NCBI GenBank assembly: GCA_003342895.1 | Contig: PTFA01000005.1 | Span: 5,956,266-6,020,265 of the forward strand | DNA: 64,000 nucleotides | Reading direction: 5' to 3' | From: Casuarius casuarius | Taxonomy: Eukaryota; Chordata; Aves; Casuariiformes; Casuariidae | In this document: positions 36,601-46,334 of the stretch, piece by piece | Layout of the letters: every line of letters starts with the position of its first letter | Numbering within the stretch: position 1 is the stretch's first letter | Translations under genes and position numbers: made by a program | The notes under the pieces: model-generated | The model's database searches: none | What the model was told of the DNA's origin: nothing | Seen by the model: only the letters and a program-made list of their open reading frames with translations

Positions 36601-39600
36601 TACCCTTGAGGGAGAGGTTAGACTTGGACTTAGTGGGTTCTGCACTGTCCCTTCAGTGCAAAGCTCACCAGAGTAGGCACAACTGTGTTGTGAAATCCAG
36701 TCTAATTGCACTTGTTTTTGCTGGCTGCATAATCTGCCCCTATTCCTTCAGAATGTAGTGAGAAACAAACTGGGCTTCCACTCCCCAGTGTTCAATTTCT
36801 TGCTTTATTCCTTAGTCCAGTTAGCCTTTGTAGAATCAACGTCCTCGTTGTAGTCTGTTCAGGGTCAGTTTTTCTGCCTCTCTGGCCTTTTCCGTATTAG
36901 ACTTTCCCAAAATGTTCTAGTTTTTACCAGCAGAGCAGCTTCTACAGAGGTGGCAGTGATGCATATGCCGATCTTTGTCAGCTATCAGCGTTTCTTGCAA
37001 ACCCTACACCACACCTATCTTGAGTAGATGAGACAGCAGGAATGAGACTTGTGTGTGCTAGTGCTTTTCCTTTGAAGCAGAACTTCCTTTTTTGTCCACT
37101 TCCTATTAAAGAAACCAGCCACAATGTTAAGCTTGCTCAGACTGGGAGTTGTGGTTGCTGTGATGGTCCTATAGGGGAATGAAAAGAAAAGCAGGATCAT
37201 TGGTCAGTTGCATGCCAATAAAAGAAATAATGTGTCCTGGGAAAACAGTATGAGTAGTTTGCTCTGCTCTGTCCTGGCCACCTAGGTTTGCTGTTGCCTC
37301 TGTGTCTTGGGCAGTAAGGGCAGGAGACTTAGTTTTCAGAAGTGTAGAGAAAATGTGTTTTCAGGAGTATAGAGAAAATGTACATTAATGAGAAAGCAAG
37401 AGGCCACTGCACTCGGTGAAGTGACCCAGTTTTGTTCAAGGTGTTAGCATCCTGGGCCTGATGGTGTTTTATATTTTGCAGGTGGGACCATCCAAGGTTT
37501 GATTTCTGATGTGCTACAGAAGAGAGCTCCAGTGCTAGCGATTAGCCTGCTCTTTGCTGTAGGCTCTCTCTTTGGATACAGCCGTGAGTATGTTTTTGCT
37601 GCATGGTGATCGGAAGCTCTTTTGATACTTTAGGGAGAACCAGAACACAGCCTGTTCTGATTATGTTTGGCTATCTGGTCTTGAAACTGCTTCTGGATCA
37701 CTGTGGCACCTTTTGGTGTATTTTGTTTGAACTGGGACACTGCGTAAAACTTTACTGAGCTTGGAATCAAGGAATTGGAAAGGAAATCTGTTCTCTGGTT
37801 AATGAGGTGGAAAAGAATTAGCTGAATAGTTGGGTTTCCATGAAGTGATGACTGATGGCACTAATCCTTCTCCAGTGTCAGTGAAATTTCTGGCATTGTT
37901 GCTGTATCAAAACTGCAACTGGTAGAGCAGCAAATCTATCCCAACCCTAACAGGAAAGGGAGTCTATGGACAGAGCTGTGCAGGAGCATATCTACTACAA
38001 GAGAGGGAGAAGCTCTTAGACTTCACCACTTATGCTTCTGTATGTGGTGAAATCTAGGAGTTTCTCCTTCTCTTGTAGATAGAGCTCTTGGTGACTGATG
38101 TTTTTGTAAGGAGTCTCTCAGGAAAACTGAATAAAAGGGCAGGCAGATCTAGTTTCTGTGAAGTAGTGGCTGTGAAGCTATTGTAAGGGTAAGGGGTTTG
38201 CATCTGTACTGGTACCACTACTCTCCAGTGGTACCAGAATGCTTTAACTCCCTTGTCTGTGACTTCACTCCTCTGTGTCTTCCCCCATCTGTAATAAAAA
38301 TGGGATGGCAATGCAGACCTTCTTCTGTAGAGCACTTTGAGGTCTGTAGATGGAAATCAATGCCAGAGCTACACATGAACAGTAAAGCATGCCTTTCTGA
38401 AGCGTGCTGACTCAGCTGAACTCAAAGTAAGGTCAATCATTCTTAAATAGTAAGGGTCAGATTTGTGGTGTTTGGTGGAGTTTTGTAGGCCCCTGTGCTA
38501 ACTCATTGCTTTCATCAGTGAGTTGGAAGCAAATATAAAATCGCTGCTGATAGTAGAACAGCCAGAGGTGCAGGTGTCTTGTGCTTAATTCAAAATGCAC
38601 TACTGCCCAGCCAGATACAGAAGGCTTAAACAGGTGATACAGAGGTACAGCACTGATTAGTTACATCTCCATCAGCCAAACTAGGGAACATTTTTATGCT
38701 TCAAGCCTGTTGCACCTCAGAGTGAAAACAGGCCAAGAATACATTAGAGGGCTGCAGTTTGCCTTACACATGGTAACTTGACCGTATGTGGACCCTAAGT
38801 TGTAGTTGAGAGTAAGGAATTCAGGTGATGACTGGAAGTGGGGTGTTGGGGAAGACAGTAGCTCTGAAAAGCACTGAGGGATTGTAGCGGAAAAGCAGCT
38901 GTGTATTTACAATATGACGCTATTCCTGGAAAGGTGGACAGAACATTTGGATATCCAAGTGTGGTTCTGTAAGGAGGAGTAAGGAGATTGGGTTTTGTGT
39001 TTTTACCCTCTTGTCCAGCATTGTTTAGATAGTTACTGGATTACTACCTGCAAATGTAGTATCTGCATTTTAAAAAGGGTGGTGAAAAACTTGGAACAAG
39101 TGGAAAAGATGATTCAGGTGCTGAAAGAAATACTTTATGGTGGGAGGGTTGGAGTCGAATCTCTCTCACTTCCCCAGAAAGACAGAGGAAGGATTCTCTT
39201 ACTATGCAGATGGATTTTCAAGGAGAGTAAATGCAAACTCTGTCCATGGAAAAAGGCATAACAAAGGTTGGAAGCCAGAACCAGGCAAATCTAGTATAGA
39301 GGCAGGGCATAAATGTCTGATGGCAAAAGTGATTTTCTGCTGTAAAGTGCTGTCAGGGAACTGGTGGATCTTCAGTCTCTAAATGCCTTTGTAAGAAGAC
39401 TAATCTTCATAGGAGTCTCCAGTCAAATAAAGTTACCGTTGTCAGTACATGTGTAACTGAATGAAACTGAGCAGATAGTTCAAACTGGATGTTTGCGTGC
39501 TTCTTTCTGATGATAAATAAATAAACGGCTTTCTCAAGGGTGTGGGGTTGTTTGTTTGTTTGTTTTACACTCATCTGGTCTTTCTCCCACAGGTTCTCCA

Positions 39601-42600
39601 AACAGCAAACCTATCAATGCTGTGATCATGGCAATTACAGGTATCATATAAAATATCACTGTTACCCTGGTAGAAATGTACATTGCAGAAAGATCAGCAA
39701 CACCAGCATCAGGTGGCGTAATGCATTTGTGTGTGCTGCCATCTCTGCTGGTTTTTCAGAAGGAAAAGCTGAGGTCCAATTTATGGTACTTATGGAACGT
39801 GGCTGTAGGAAAACTAATTTGCAGTTGGGGGTATAGAATATAGACTGTATTCAATAAGGTATTGGAACTATAAAGGTCTGTCTTATCTTGCTATAATAGA
39901 GACAAATTTATGCTAAAATACCTAGCAGTTCTCTGAGCCTGGACAAATGCTAGCTGCTGCTGTCTGCTACAGGAGCAATAATTTCTGGTAGAGGGGTGAA
40001 TATGTGGTAAAGTTGTGAGCCGTAACAGCTGAATTCAAGAGCGTTTGTCTGTCAGAACCCCAGATGCCCTGTGTAATGTGAGAGGTCACAAGCTTTCTGT
40101 GCTACCAGACATATTATGCTGTGTTACAGAATTAAGATTAACCTGCATGAATAGAGCCTTTCTCTTGGAACACTCCTACTTCAGAACGCTCTGTCGTGTG
40201 GAGTTTTTTTCTTCCATCTCTCTATCAGCCCCTGGAGACTGAGGCTATAGCATGGGGATGTGCTACTCCAAAGTAGAGACCTATCTTTATCTGCTTCATG
40301 TTGAGGGTTTGCTTGTGCATGTTCTTCAACAGTAGCTTTCTGCATTCAGGTCAGTGTATCCTGACTCTTCTCGCAGAGTGAGCCACATCCAATTATTTTG
40401 TTTTTGCTGTTGGATGAAAATGTGCATGCTGGCTGTTTCCATGTGCATGCTCCATGTGTGCAAGCTGTGCTGCAACGGTATGCTTCATATGTGACTGTTA
40501 ACTTCTACCTGCAATTAGTCTGAGATCACTGTACATAAAATCCTGATCCTGCGGTTTGTGTGATAAAATTTGTGTTTTTAAGATGTTCTATTGAGAACCC
40601 CCCTGCTTGTTTTGCATCAAGGCTGTTTTCTTGGCAATTTCAGGATTTTTCATTGGAGGCCCCTCTAACATGATCAGTTCTGCAATTTCTGCTGACCTGG
40701 GTCGTCAGGATCTGGTCAAAGGTAGCAGCGAGGCTCTGGCAACAGTCACAGGAATTGTGGATGGAACTGGTAGTATTGGTGCTGCAGTGGGCCAGGTGAG
40801 GCGAAAATAAAATATTTTGAGATTTGTTTGGGATTTTTGTTCAAAGGTAAGGTAACAGCAAAAACCTTTGTTTAAAGGAAAGTTTACCTATGTAACCAAC
40901 CAAAAGTGACATACTTATCACAAACTCTGTGGTGTTTACAAGGTAATTTAAAGTTTGCTCTTATCTGCAGTTCCCTTTTCTATCTAGGGCTGTCTCTTAT
41001 ACCTTCTAAATCTAGCACCGCTTGCTTTGATAGTCCTCACAGTATGCTGCCAGGAATTTGAGAACCAGACAGTTGCAGAAAAGGAAGCTGATAATGTGCC
41101 CAGCGGACATTCTTTTTTCTCAAATACAAGTGATGACTATGTGGAAGAGCATAGTGGTACTTTGGGGAAAGGAGGATTTAGTAGAAAGACTAGAGCCAGT
41201 TCTCTCCCAGGCCTTCTCTAGTGCTGGTGAAATACCGAGGATTTAGGCAAGGAGTACAAGTTTCTATTCTTAAAAGGGATTTGGGTTTCTATTTGTCATT
41301 TGTTGCCTGATGAATACAATTGTTTTGTCTCTCTTTCATAGGAAAGATGCCACTTAATTCCATTAAACATGGAAAATTGCAAGTGCCTTGTGGACATCTT
41401 AAAGTGCACTGTTACACTCAATTTTCCTATTATATTGTCTTCAGTGTTTCTGTTTTCCTCCACACGTACCACTGAAGCTTACGTCATCATAAAAACTGGA
41501 TCTTTAATTCTGAAAAATTCCACTGGACTTCCTATTCTAACATAGGATTTATTTCAAGAGAGACAACCATGATGTCATTCTGGGGGTGTATGGATAACAG
41601 CAAATGCACAATGACTGTGTTAGAAATTCAGATCTTGTTTTGTGCTAATACAGCCAGTAGTGAAGAAGAGAAGCCCTCATACAGCAACTGAATATAAATC
41701 TGCTAATAAGGAATACATTTTCTTTTGTAGCCTCTGTAGTCCTATTGAACTGGGATGCAGTTCAAAACAGACTGTAGCCTCAAATATCTTGCCTATAGTG
41801 AAGGGTTAAGTAGTTAGTGGTTGCACAGCTCTTGAAAATGCATCCTGTGTAATTTATAAGCCATTCTAGAGCTTTTAGTTCTTCTGAGAGTACTTACATC
41901 CACTCATGTCCCAGTGTTCTGTGCAAAAAACTTGTATTCAATGGAGTCAATTTGTCACCTTTGAAACTGTAGTTCAGTTCTGTCCTTATGCTGCTATGAG
42001 TTACTGTAAAGCTTCAGGACGGTATCCCCACTTTGCTGAGACTGTGGGCTTTATACAGAAAGGCTGCTGTCCTGAGTCACCTATTGTGTCAGGGAAAGAT
42101 CAACTGGAGGGTTTTGTGATCAGCTTTTTATGGAGTGTTAACAGCCCACAAATTCTAGAAAATGAAAGAGTGTTGTCTGAAAGTCATGCTTATCTTCATA
42201 ATTTCAATCATTTTTCCCTTCTCTCTTTTTAGTATCTAGTGTCTCTGATCCAGGAGAACCTGGGATGGATGTGGGTTTTCTATTTCTTTATTCTAATGGT
42301 AAGAAATCTCCTTTTCCCTTCTTTTGTCAAAGTTCAATCTGCAGTAGAATGTTTTTGTGGGAACCTGAAAATTGTGACCTAGGTATGCAAGGTGTTCCTG
42401 CAGCAGCTGCAAACTCTGCCATTCCCAAGGAGATCTCTGGTGTGCCTTTGCCTCAGGATGTCTAAATCAAACAGGTTCATTTTGACTCCTTTAAGGTCAC
42501 GTTGCCCAACAGCAGCTGGGGTTGTGGCAGAGAGAGATTTGAAAATACTTGTCGAAAAATACCTGTATGCAATTCCTGAAGCTTACTGAATTTGACTTCC

Positions 42601-43221
42601 AAGGCAGGATTTTTTCCCCTTTTGTCACCATGGTATGTGATCCCTAATATTAAGCTGCTTGCTTATCAGCCCTTCAAGGTTAATGAAAGGAGTGATGAGG
42701 ATTTTGAAGCTAAAATTAATGCCTTGGCCTTGTGTGTGGGAGAGGAGACAGTTCATACCCTGATCATCTCAGCATTGCCACAGTGGTGAATGCTATACAA
42801 ATCATGCAGTATTGTCTGTGGGAAGTGCCAGCAACTGTCTTTATATCTGTGCTGACAACTGAAAAAGCCACTTTGGTTACCTTCCGAGGCAACAAGGAGG
42901 AAGGCCGCTGAGGAGGTGAAGAGCACAGCTTCTTTATGAAAAGAAGACTGACAGTCAAAATCATATGTGCTTTCCTTCAAGCTCAGTGTTTCCATCTGCA
43001 GGGCTGTTTTGTTATCTCTTCTCTTACCCATGTCTTCCTGTGGAGGCCTTGAATGCACACTGGAGCACAGGATGGTTGTGGCAGTGTTTCCTCTGTGCTA
43101 ATTGTCCTGGGTATGTTTCTTTTCACAGACAAGTTCAACAATCCTGTTCATTTCACCATTAATAGTGAGGGAGATCAGATTGCTTCTGCATGAACGGCGC
43201 CTCCGAATGCTGGCTGGATGA
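24538..43221 (+). CDS. SLC37A3: Solute carrier family 37 member 3, complete, 501 aa in 14 coding exons
   Basis: Coding exons: 24538-24638, 25642-25756, 28256-28348, 28852-28935, 30184-30329, 31052-31148, 32280-32364, 33402-33583, 36125-36266, 37482-37583, 39593-39640, 40644-40795, 42233-42298, 43129-43221. All junctions are GT-AG and in phase; the total is 1506 nt. The protein is a 12-helix major-facilitator family member: TM1 VFLLTFFSYSLLHASRK, conserved GDRLNLRWVLSFGMC, GLLQSTGWPCVVAVMGNWFG, an acidic cytoplasmic loop, then NYSFFFWLPFYLSNNFGW and GGPSNMISSAISADLG. Human SLC37A3 is 494 aa. SLC37A1 and A2 exchange phosphate and glucose-6-phosphate. SLC37A3 is not shown to do so; with ATRAID it is needed to release nitrogen bisphosphonates from lysosomes (family knowledge). 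The start ATG has A at -3 and G at +4. Intronic sequence includes a CR1 fragment, short tandem repeats and a long hairpin. Confidence 0.96.
25064..25140. repeat. 28-bp tandem repeat with an internal palindrome
   Basis: Units begin at 25064, 25092 and 25120 (third partial), each opening AGAGGTCTCT. In the first unit AGAGGTCTCT-GA-GAGACCTCT (25064-25084) is self-complementary. It lies in the SLC37A3 intron between coding exons 1 and 2. Confidence 0.88.
25642..25756 (+). CDS. SLC37A3: SLC37A3 coding exon 2
   Basis: The acceptor is TCTGGCAG ending 25641; the first base completes serine. The exon reads YSLLHASRKTFSNVKVSIS and QWTPSYLNNTALELQPYE, with donor GTAAGG at 25757. It contains two N-x-S/T sequons in the first luminal loop region (NNT, and NTA is not one). 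Confidence 0.94.
28256..28348 (+). CDS. SLC37A3: SLC37A3 coding exon 3 (TM2)
   Basis: The acceptor is CCTGTAG ending 28255; the donor is GTGAGT at 28349. The exon reads LWNSNHLFPNAEEATLFLG and LDTIFLFSYAV, in phase 0 at both ends. Confidence 0.95.
28852..28935 (+). CDS. SLC37A3: SLC37A3 coding exon 4 (MFS GDRxxxR motif, TM3)
   Basis: The acceptor is TTTTCAG ending 28851; the donor is GTAAGT at 28936. The exon reads GLFVSGIVGDRLNLR then WVLSFGMCSSALV. The GDRLNLR segment is the loop 2-3 signature of the major facilitator superfamily. Confidence 0.96.
29808..29855. repeat. 28-bp tandem duplication
   Basis: TGTATCTTTAGCATTGTTGC recurs at 29808 and 29836, separated by TTTAGCAT. It is a short duplication in SLC37A3 intron. 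Confidence 0.88.
30184..30329 (+). CDS. SLC37A3: SLC37A3 coding exon 5 (TM4-TM5)
   Basis: The acceptor is CTCCTCTAG ending 30183; the donor is GTGAGT at 30330. The exon reads VFFFGTLTEWLHFYNKWFY and GLLQSTGWPCVVAVMGNWFG, closing two bases into a glycine codon. Confidence 0.96.
31052..31148 (+). CDS. SLC37A3: SLC37A3 coding exon 6
   Basis: The acceptor is CTTCTGCAG ending 31051; the donor is GTGGGT at 31149. The exon reads (G)RGFVFGLWSACASVGN and ILGAFLASCVLKYGYE. Confidence 0.96.
31605..32022 (+). mobile_element. CR1-type LINE 3' fragment (non-functional)
   Basis: The stretch has the diverged 3' body of avian CR1: GAGCTTCTTCAGCCCAGAGA near 31665, CTGGAACAAGGGCCAGGAG near 31870, GAGCAACCTGGTCTGA near 31942, CCCTTCTAACCTGGCTGAAT near 31988, and the terminal GATTCTGTG repeat. 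It lies in the SLC37A3 intron between coding exons 6 and 7, in sense orientation. It is far from intact. Confidence 0.85.
32280..32364 (+). CDS. SLC37A3: SLC37A3 coding exon 7 (TM6)
   Basis: The acceptor is TATCTTCAG ending 32279; the donor is GTAAGT at 32365. The exon reads YAFLVTASVQFAGGVIVFFG and LLTSPKEV, ending one base into a glycine codon. Confidence 0.96.
33402..33583 (+). CDS. SLC37A3: SLC37A3 coding exon 8 (central acidic cytoplasmic loop)
   Basis: The acceptor is ATAATTTAG ending 33401; the donor is GTGAGG at 33584. The exon reads (G)LPELGTEEEGSAEEDAN, then an Asp run coded by GAT repeats, NYSVQATDTDNQPKAIGF and QACCLPGVVL. A chance 113-codon frame just upstream (33058-33396) is in another frame. 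Confidence 0.94.
33467..33493 (+). repeat. SLC37A3: Coding GAT repeat (Asp run) in the SLC37A3 loop
   Basis: Four GAT codons, GCA, three GAT and GAC encode DDDDADDDD. It is a short trinucleotide repeat inside the acidic loop between the two six-helix halves. Confidence 0.9.
33612..33735. repeat. Degenerate repeat of ATCTGACTTCTTGTGTTGTTA
   Basis: Three variants of the motif TCTGACTT(C/T)TT(G/A)TGTTGTT occur near 33619, 33649 and 33711, with related TTGACAT words between them. The repeat starts about 30 bases after the exon 8 donor of SLC37A3. Confidence 0.75.
35247..35247. other. Ambiguous base (N) in the assembly
   Basis: The single undetermined base in the window. It lies in the SLC37A3 intron between exons 8 and 9 and does not affect any coding exon. 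Confidence 0.98.
36125..36266 (+). CDS. SLC37A3: SLC37A3 coding exon 9 (TM7-TM8 start)
   Basis: The acceptor is CTATTTCAG ending 36124; the donor is GTGAGT at 36267. The exon reads YSLAYACLKLVNYSFFFWLP, then FYLSNNFGWKEAEADQ and LSIWYDVGGII. Confidence 0.96.
37332..37381. repeat. 25-bp imperfect tandem duplication
   Basis: GTTTTCAGAAGTGTAGAGAA at 37332 recurs as GTTTTCAGGAGTATAGAGAA at 37357, both followed by AATGT. It lies about 100 bases upstream of SLC37A3 exon 10. Confidence 0.85.
37482..37583 (+). CDS. SLC37A3: SLC37A3 coding exon 10
   Basis: The acceptor is TATTTTGCAG ending 37481; the donor is GTGAGT at 37584. The exon reads GTIQGLISDVLQKRAPV then LAISLLFAVGSLFGYS, with an arginine codon split at the end. 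Confidence 0.96.
37991..38083 (+). other. Long near-perfect intronic hairpin (38-bp stem, about 14-nt loop)
   Basis: The left arm at 37991-38029 pairs with the right arm at 38044-38083. Reading out from the loop there are 35 positions with a single C-A mismatch and three G-U/U-G pairs, then a one-base bulge and three or four more pairs. All arm differences are transitions. Three of the four stay paired in plus-strand RNA, whereas minus-strand RNA would keep only one. It lies in the SLC37A3 intron after exon 10. It could be a microRNA-like precursor, a small inverted duplication, or the remnant of a foldback element. No known miRNA is recognised. Confidence 0.6.
39593..39640 (+). CDS. SLC37A3: SLC37A3 coding exon 11 (48 nt)
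   Basis: A small exon: the acceptor is CTCCCACAG ending 39592 and the donor is GTATCA at 39641. It reads (R)SPNSKPINAVIMAIT(G). The phase (2 bases, 15 codons, 1 base) links exons 10 and 12 exactly. Confidence 0.94.
40644..40795 (+). CDS. SLC37A3: SLC37A3 coding exon 12 (TM10-TM11)
   Basis: The acceptor is GCAATTTCAG ending 40643; the donor is GTGAGG at 40796. The exon reads (G)FFIGGPSNMISSAISADLG, RQDLVKGSSEALATVT and GIVDGTGSIGAAVGQ. Confidence 0.96.
42233..42298 (+). CDS. SLC37A3: SLC37A3 coding exon 13 (TM12 start)
   Basis: The acceptor is CTCTTTTTAG ending 42232; the donor is GTAAGA at 42299. The exon reads YLVSLIQENLGWMWVFYFF then ILM, in phase 0 at both ends. Confidence 0.95.
43129..43221 (+). 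CDS. SLC37A3: SLC37A3 last coding exon and stop
   Basis: The acceptor is TTTTCACAG ending 43128. The exon reads TSSTILFISPLIVREIRLLL, then HERRLRMLAG, and stops with TGA at 43219-43221. The core matches the family; the last residues differ from human, where the tail ends HILRE as I recall it. Confidence 0.92.
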   Translation, partial: TSSTILFISPLIVREIRLLLHERRLRMLAG

Positions 43222-45600
43222 TTCCTGTTTCCACTGGACAGGCTGTCATACAGACCTGACAGCTGGGAGACTAATGAAAACTCTGGGAGACTTGTTTGTT
43301 ACATCCTCCAGGTTTGGACTAATTCAGAATGGCTCCATGAGACGATTCATCTGCTTTTGTGAGCTCTGTATTGAAATACCAAATACCCGAATGGCCTGAG
43401 ACCATCCACACCATCGAGCTGCTGATCTAAGCTAGACAATCCACAGGACTGGTGTAGGCCTACCAGGTTCTTCCATGTCAGCAATCACACTAGGATCTTC
43501 TGGGGGGGGGGGTGGTGGTCTCGCTACTATACTCCATTCTTATTTATTTCTAGGTGTCCTGACCAAAGGTCAGGTGTTTAAAACTGATAGTGGAGAGGCT
43601 GTCTTGCAGCAAATTTTGATGCTTTGTTGTGCTGGTAAAATCATACAGTGCATTTCTTGCATAGTCTAGAAAGGGCAAAAACGATTATTTGGAATTTGCA
43701 CTGTCCAGATGTTTCAAAAATGCTGTTGCTAAATCTCTGCACAGATGGACCTCTGCTATTCCTAGCTTGTAACTGTCTTGTATTCCAGCAGGTTCTTATG
43801 GAGAGGTTAACTCCATATTTGTTTTTAGCATTTTTTAAATAATAATATTACTAATCTCTGGGAAATGAGATTTCAGTTTCTGAATATTTAAGTAGACAAA
43901 TAGTGTGCAATATTTGGATAACACTTTACTGTGATCCATGAAAATATGCTTTAACAGGTCCTTTGTCTCTAAAGGATCCTTGAATGGCTTTGGGGACCAG
44001 GAATGGGACACAGATACTTTTATTAGCAGTTTTTTATTTGAAATCTGATCAATACTGACCAAAAATGGACTGTCGGGTGACCCTGTGAAGGAAGCTGGGC
44101 TCACCAATTCCATTCTCATTGGGCAATTGTCCATCTCCAGCAAAGGAGAACCAAAACTGAATTAAAGGAACTTAAGTGACCTGGCAGCTCTTAGATATGG
44201 GCTTCCAGACTGGGACTGAATCATACCCTTGGATAGCATTAATAAGCAAGTGCTGCTGTCTCCCCTGTGCTTCTCTGCCTGTGGCTGCATAGGGGACCTC
44301 AAGCTCCTGGGTTTTCAAACTGAGTTGCATCTTGAAAAGAAAAATAGATGCAAGTCAGCTACAAAAACATGTAACTGCACTTAGTATGGTAGTATCTGAG
44401 CATTTTCCAGTACTGTAGTAAGGATGATGGATTGACACCTCTCGCATTTGTTGGCGACATTACTGAGATCATTGAATAATCTCTCAACAGATTGTTTTCT
44501 GCTTTTGCTTGGGAATGTTTCATTGTAATAGGTACTTGCTAGCCAGCAGTTTCTGATCAAATATTCAGTCTAATTAATCAGTGATGCCTGGATGGGAATG
44601 GGGGATAGGGAAATTCTTGGAACTGAAAATTTGAAACTTTTTTAACAGGGAAAGTTGCCTTTTAAAAATGTACAGCAATTTTTTTTAACTTATGAATGTC
44701 AGTTTTTAGTCATGTGATGATTGTAATGAGTGGAACATTATTAGTGCCTTACAGGTTTTTGTGTATTGAATGGTTGCTTCATGATTGCTGCTCCTGCAAC
44801 AACAGCTCTTCGTACAGCTTTGCTTACTGGGAAACTCGGTTATCCCATTTTATACTTCTTTGAGAGTCTGTCTGTCTTGGTGGAAGTGATTCTTGCATTC
44901 TTTGTTAACCTGCAAAAGGTTTCAGTGCTTGGGAAAACGATGCCATTAATCTTGACTAGGGACCTGAATCCTGTTCTTGTCTCTTCTCATTTGTGTTCCA
45001 GTTTTTGCCAGTATAATTAGAGCAAGGGACTGAGAATCTATCATCATGCTCTCAGAATTATGCCCTGGGGTTAGTGTTCATGTCCCAAGCTACTCATTAG
45101 TCCCTATACAAATAGAATCAAAACTCCCTGAAATTTAGTTCCAAAATTGATGGTGGCACCGTTTACCCCAGCCATGGTGTCTGAGAATCCGTGGTTTCAA
45201 ATTCCAACCTGGATGAGCTTTTTGGCTGACTGTCTGGGTGCTAGATAAGCTTCTGATGAAAGGTGGGGTGGGAAAGGGACATGGCGGGGGGAGCAGAGGC
45301 AGCCCCTGGGAACAAATGGTTTCCTGTAAACAGTTCTGTCCCCTCTTGAGAAGTGTCAGATGTGTTGTGAGCACTGCAAACACAAGCTGCCTAGCAGCTT
45401 GCATGTAAGTGTGCAGTGGTGCTTTGAGGCCACTGTCAATCAGCTAGGCATTCCTATGTCTTCAAGACTTCCCCCCCCCCTCCCCGCAGATTTTTGGTCC
45501 TGTCTGTTTCCTCAAGGTGCTCAGATGGAGAAAGGTTTTAAATTTGATAATGTCTAAATTAATCTCACATGAATAAACTTACTTTGACTTGATCTGAGAT
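43222..45600 (+). other. SLC37A3: Probable SLC37A3 3' UTR
   Basis: The first canonical AATAAA after the stop is at 45572-45577, followed by TTTTGTGTGCTTTATT about 30 bases on, a good downstream element. A weaker ATTAAA is at 44161-44166. The region contains an 11-G run at 43502-43512 and a C10 run at 45471-45480, and no coding signal. Confidence 0.55.
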
Positions 45601-45945
45601 TACTCTTTTGTGTGCTTTATTCCACTCTGCTCAGTGCAGTTTTGCTGAGCATGCTTCTCTTTGTCCTCATTATAGGCCTAGATCTGACAGTTGCTTCTCA
45701 ATCAGCTGCTGCAAAGACCTGAGCCCTGTGCAGTGCTTGCCCACAGGGTGTCAACCTAGCTACTGCCTAAACTGTAACACTTAAACCGAACCTTAGTCCC
45801 AACCCCAAAGGGGGCCCTGTTCCTGCATGCTGCGATTTGGCACTCTTCCTGATCGATCTCATAAGCAGCTTTGGGAGATTCCCTTGACAGAGGTGCTCAT
45901 AATGATGTAATTCATGGTCTTAAAGAAGCCAGAACACATACTTGA

Positions 45946-45975
45946 TTTTATTTATTTATTTATTTATTTATTTAT
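45946..45975. repeat. (TTTA)n microsatellite
   Basis: About seven tandem TTTA units without interruption. Confidence 0.95.
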
Positions 45976-46298
45976 CTGCATGTAGAAGTCAGGTGTTCTT
46001 CCCTTGAAATTAAACATGCCATGTGGCTGCTGGCCCTGCTGTGCCTCTTCTTCTATGGCTTGTTTCTCTGAACAAAAATCTACTCCCACCCTTAGCTCTG
46101 TGCTTAAATGGACACAGTGGGGAACTTTGTAATTGTGTTTGTTTTATAGTTCACAGTAAATTCAGAGTTGAGCATGATACTGGCTTTCTGGAGAAGCCCC
46201 CGTATGTGCTTGTTCTGGTTTCACAACTCCGGGTAGTTTGGTGGTGTTACGATGCTATTTGTTAAGGAAAGTAGTGATTCATATTCTTATCCCTTTCA

Positions 46299-46334
46299 CC
46301 TTTTTTTTTTTTTCTCCTCCCCCTCCTCCCCCCC
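46299..46334. repeat. Polypyrimidine tract T13 then C/T-rich
   Basis: A continuous run of pyrimidines: CC, 13 T, then CTCC and CCCTCC units ending in a C run. It is a low-complexity, triplex-type tract. Confidence 0.9.

Noticed and set aside
43502..43512. G11 run as a possible G-quadruplex
   Set aside because: A single G run, not four separated runs; more likely a homopolymer.
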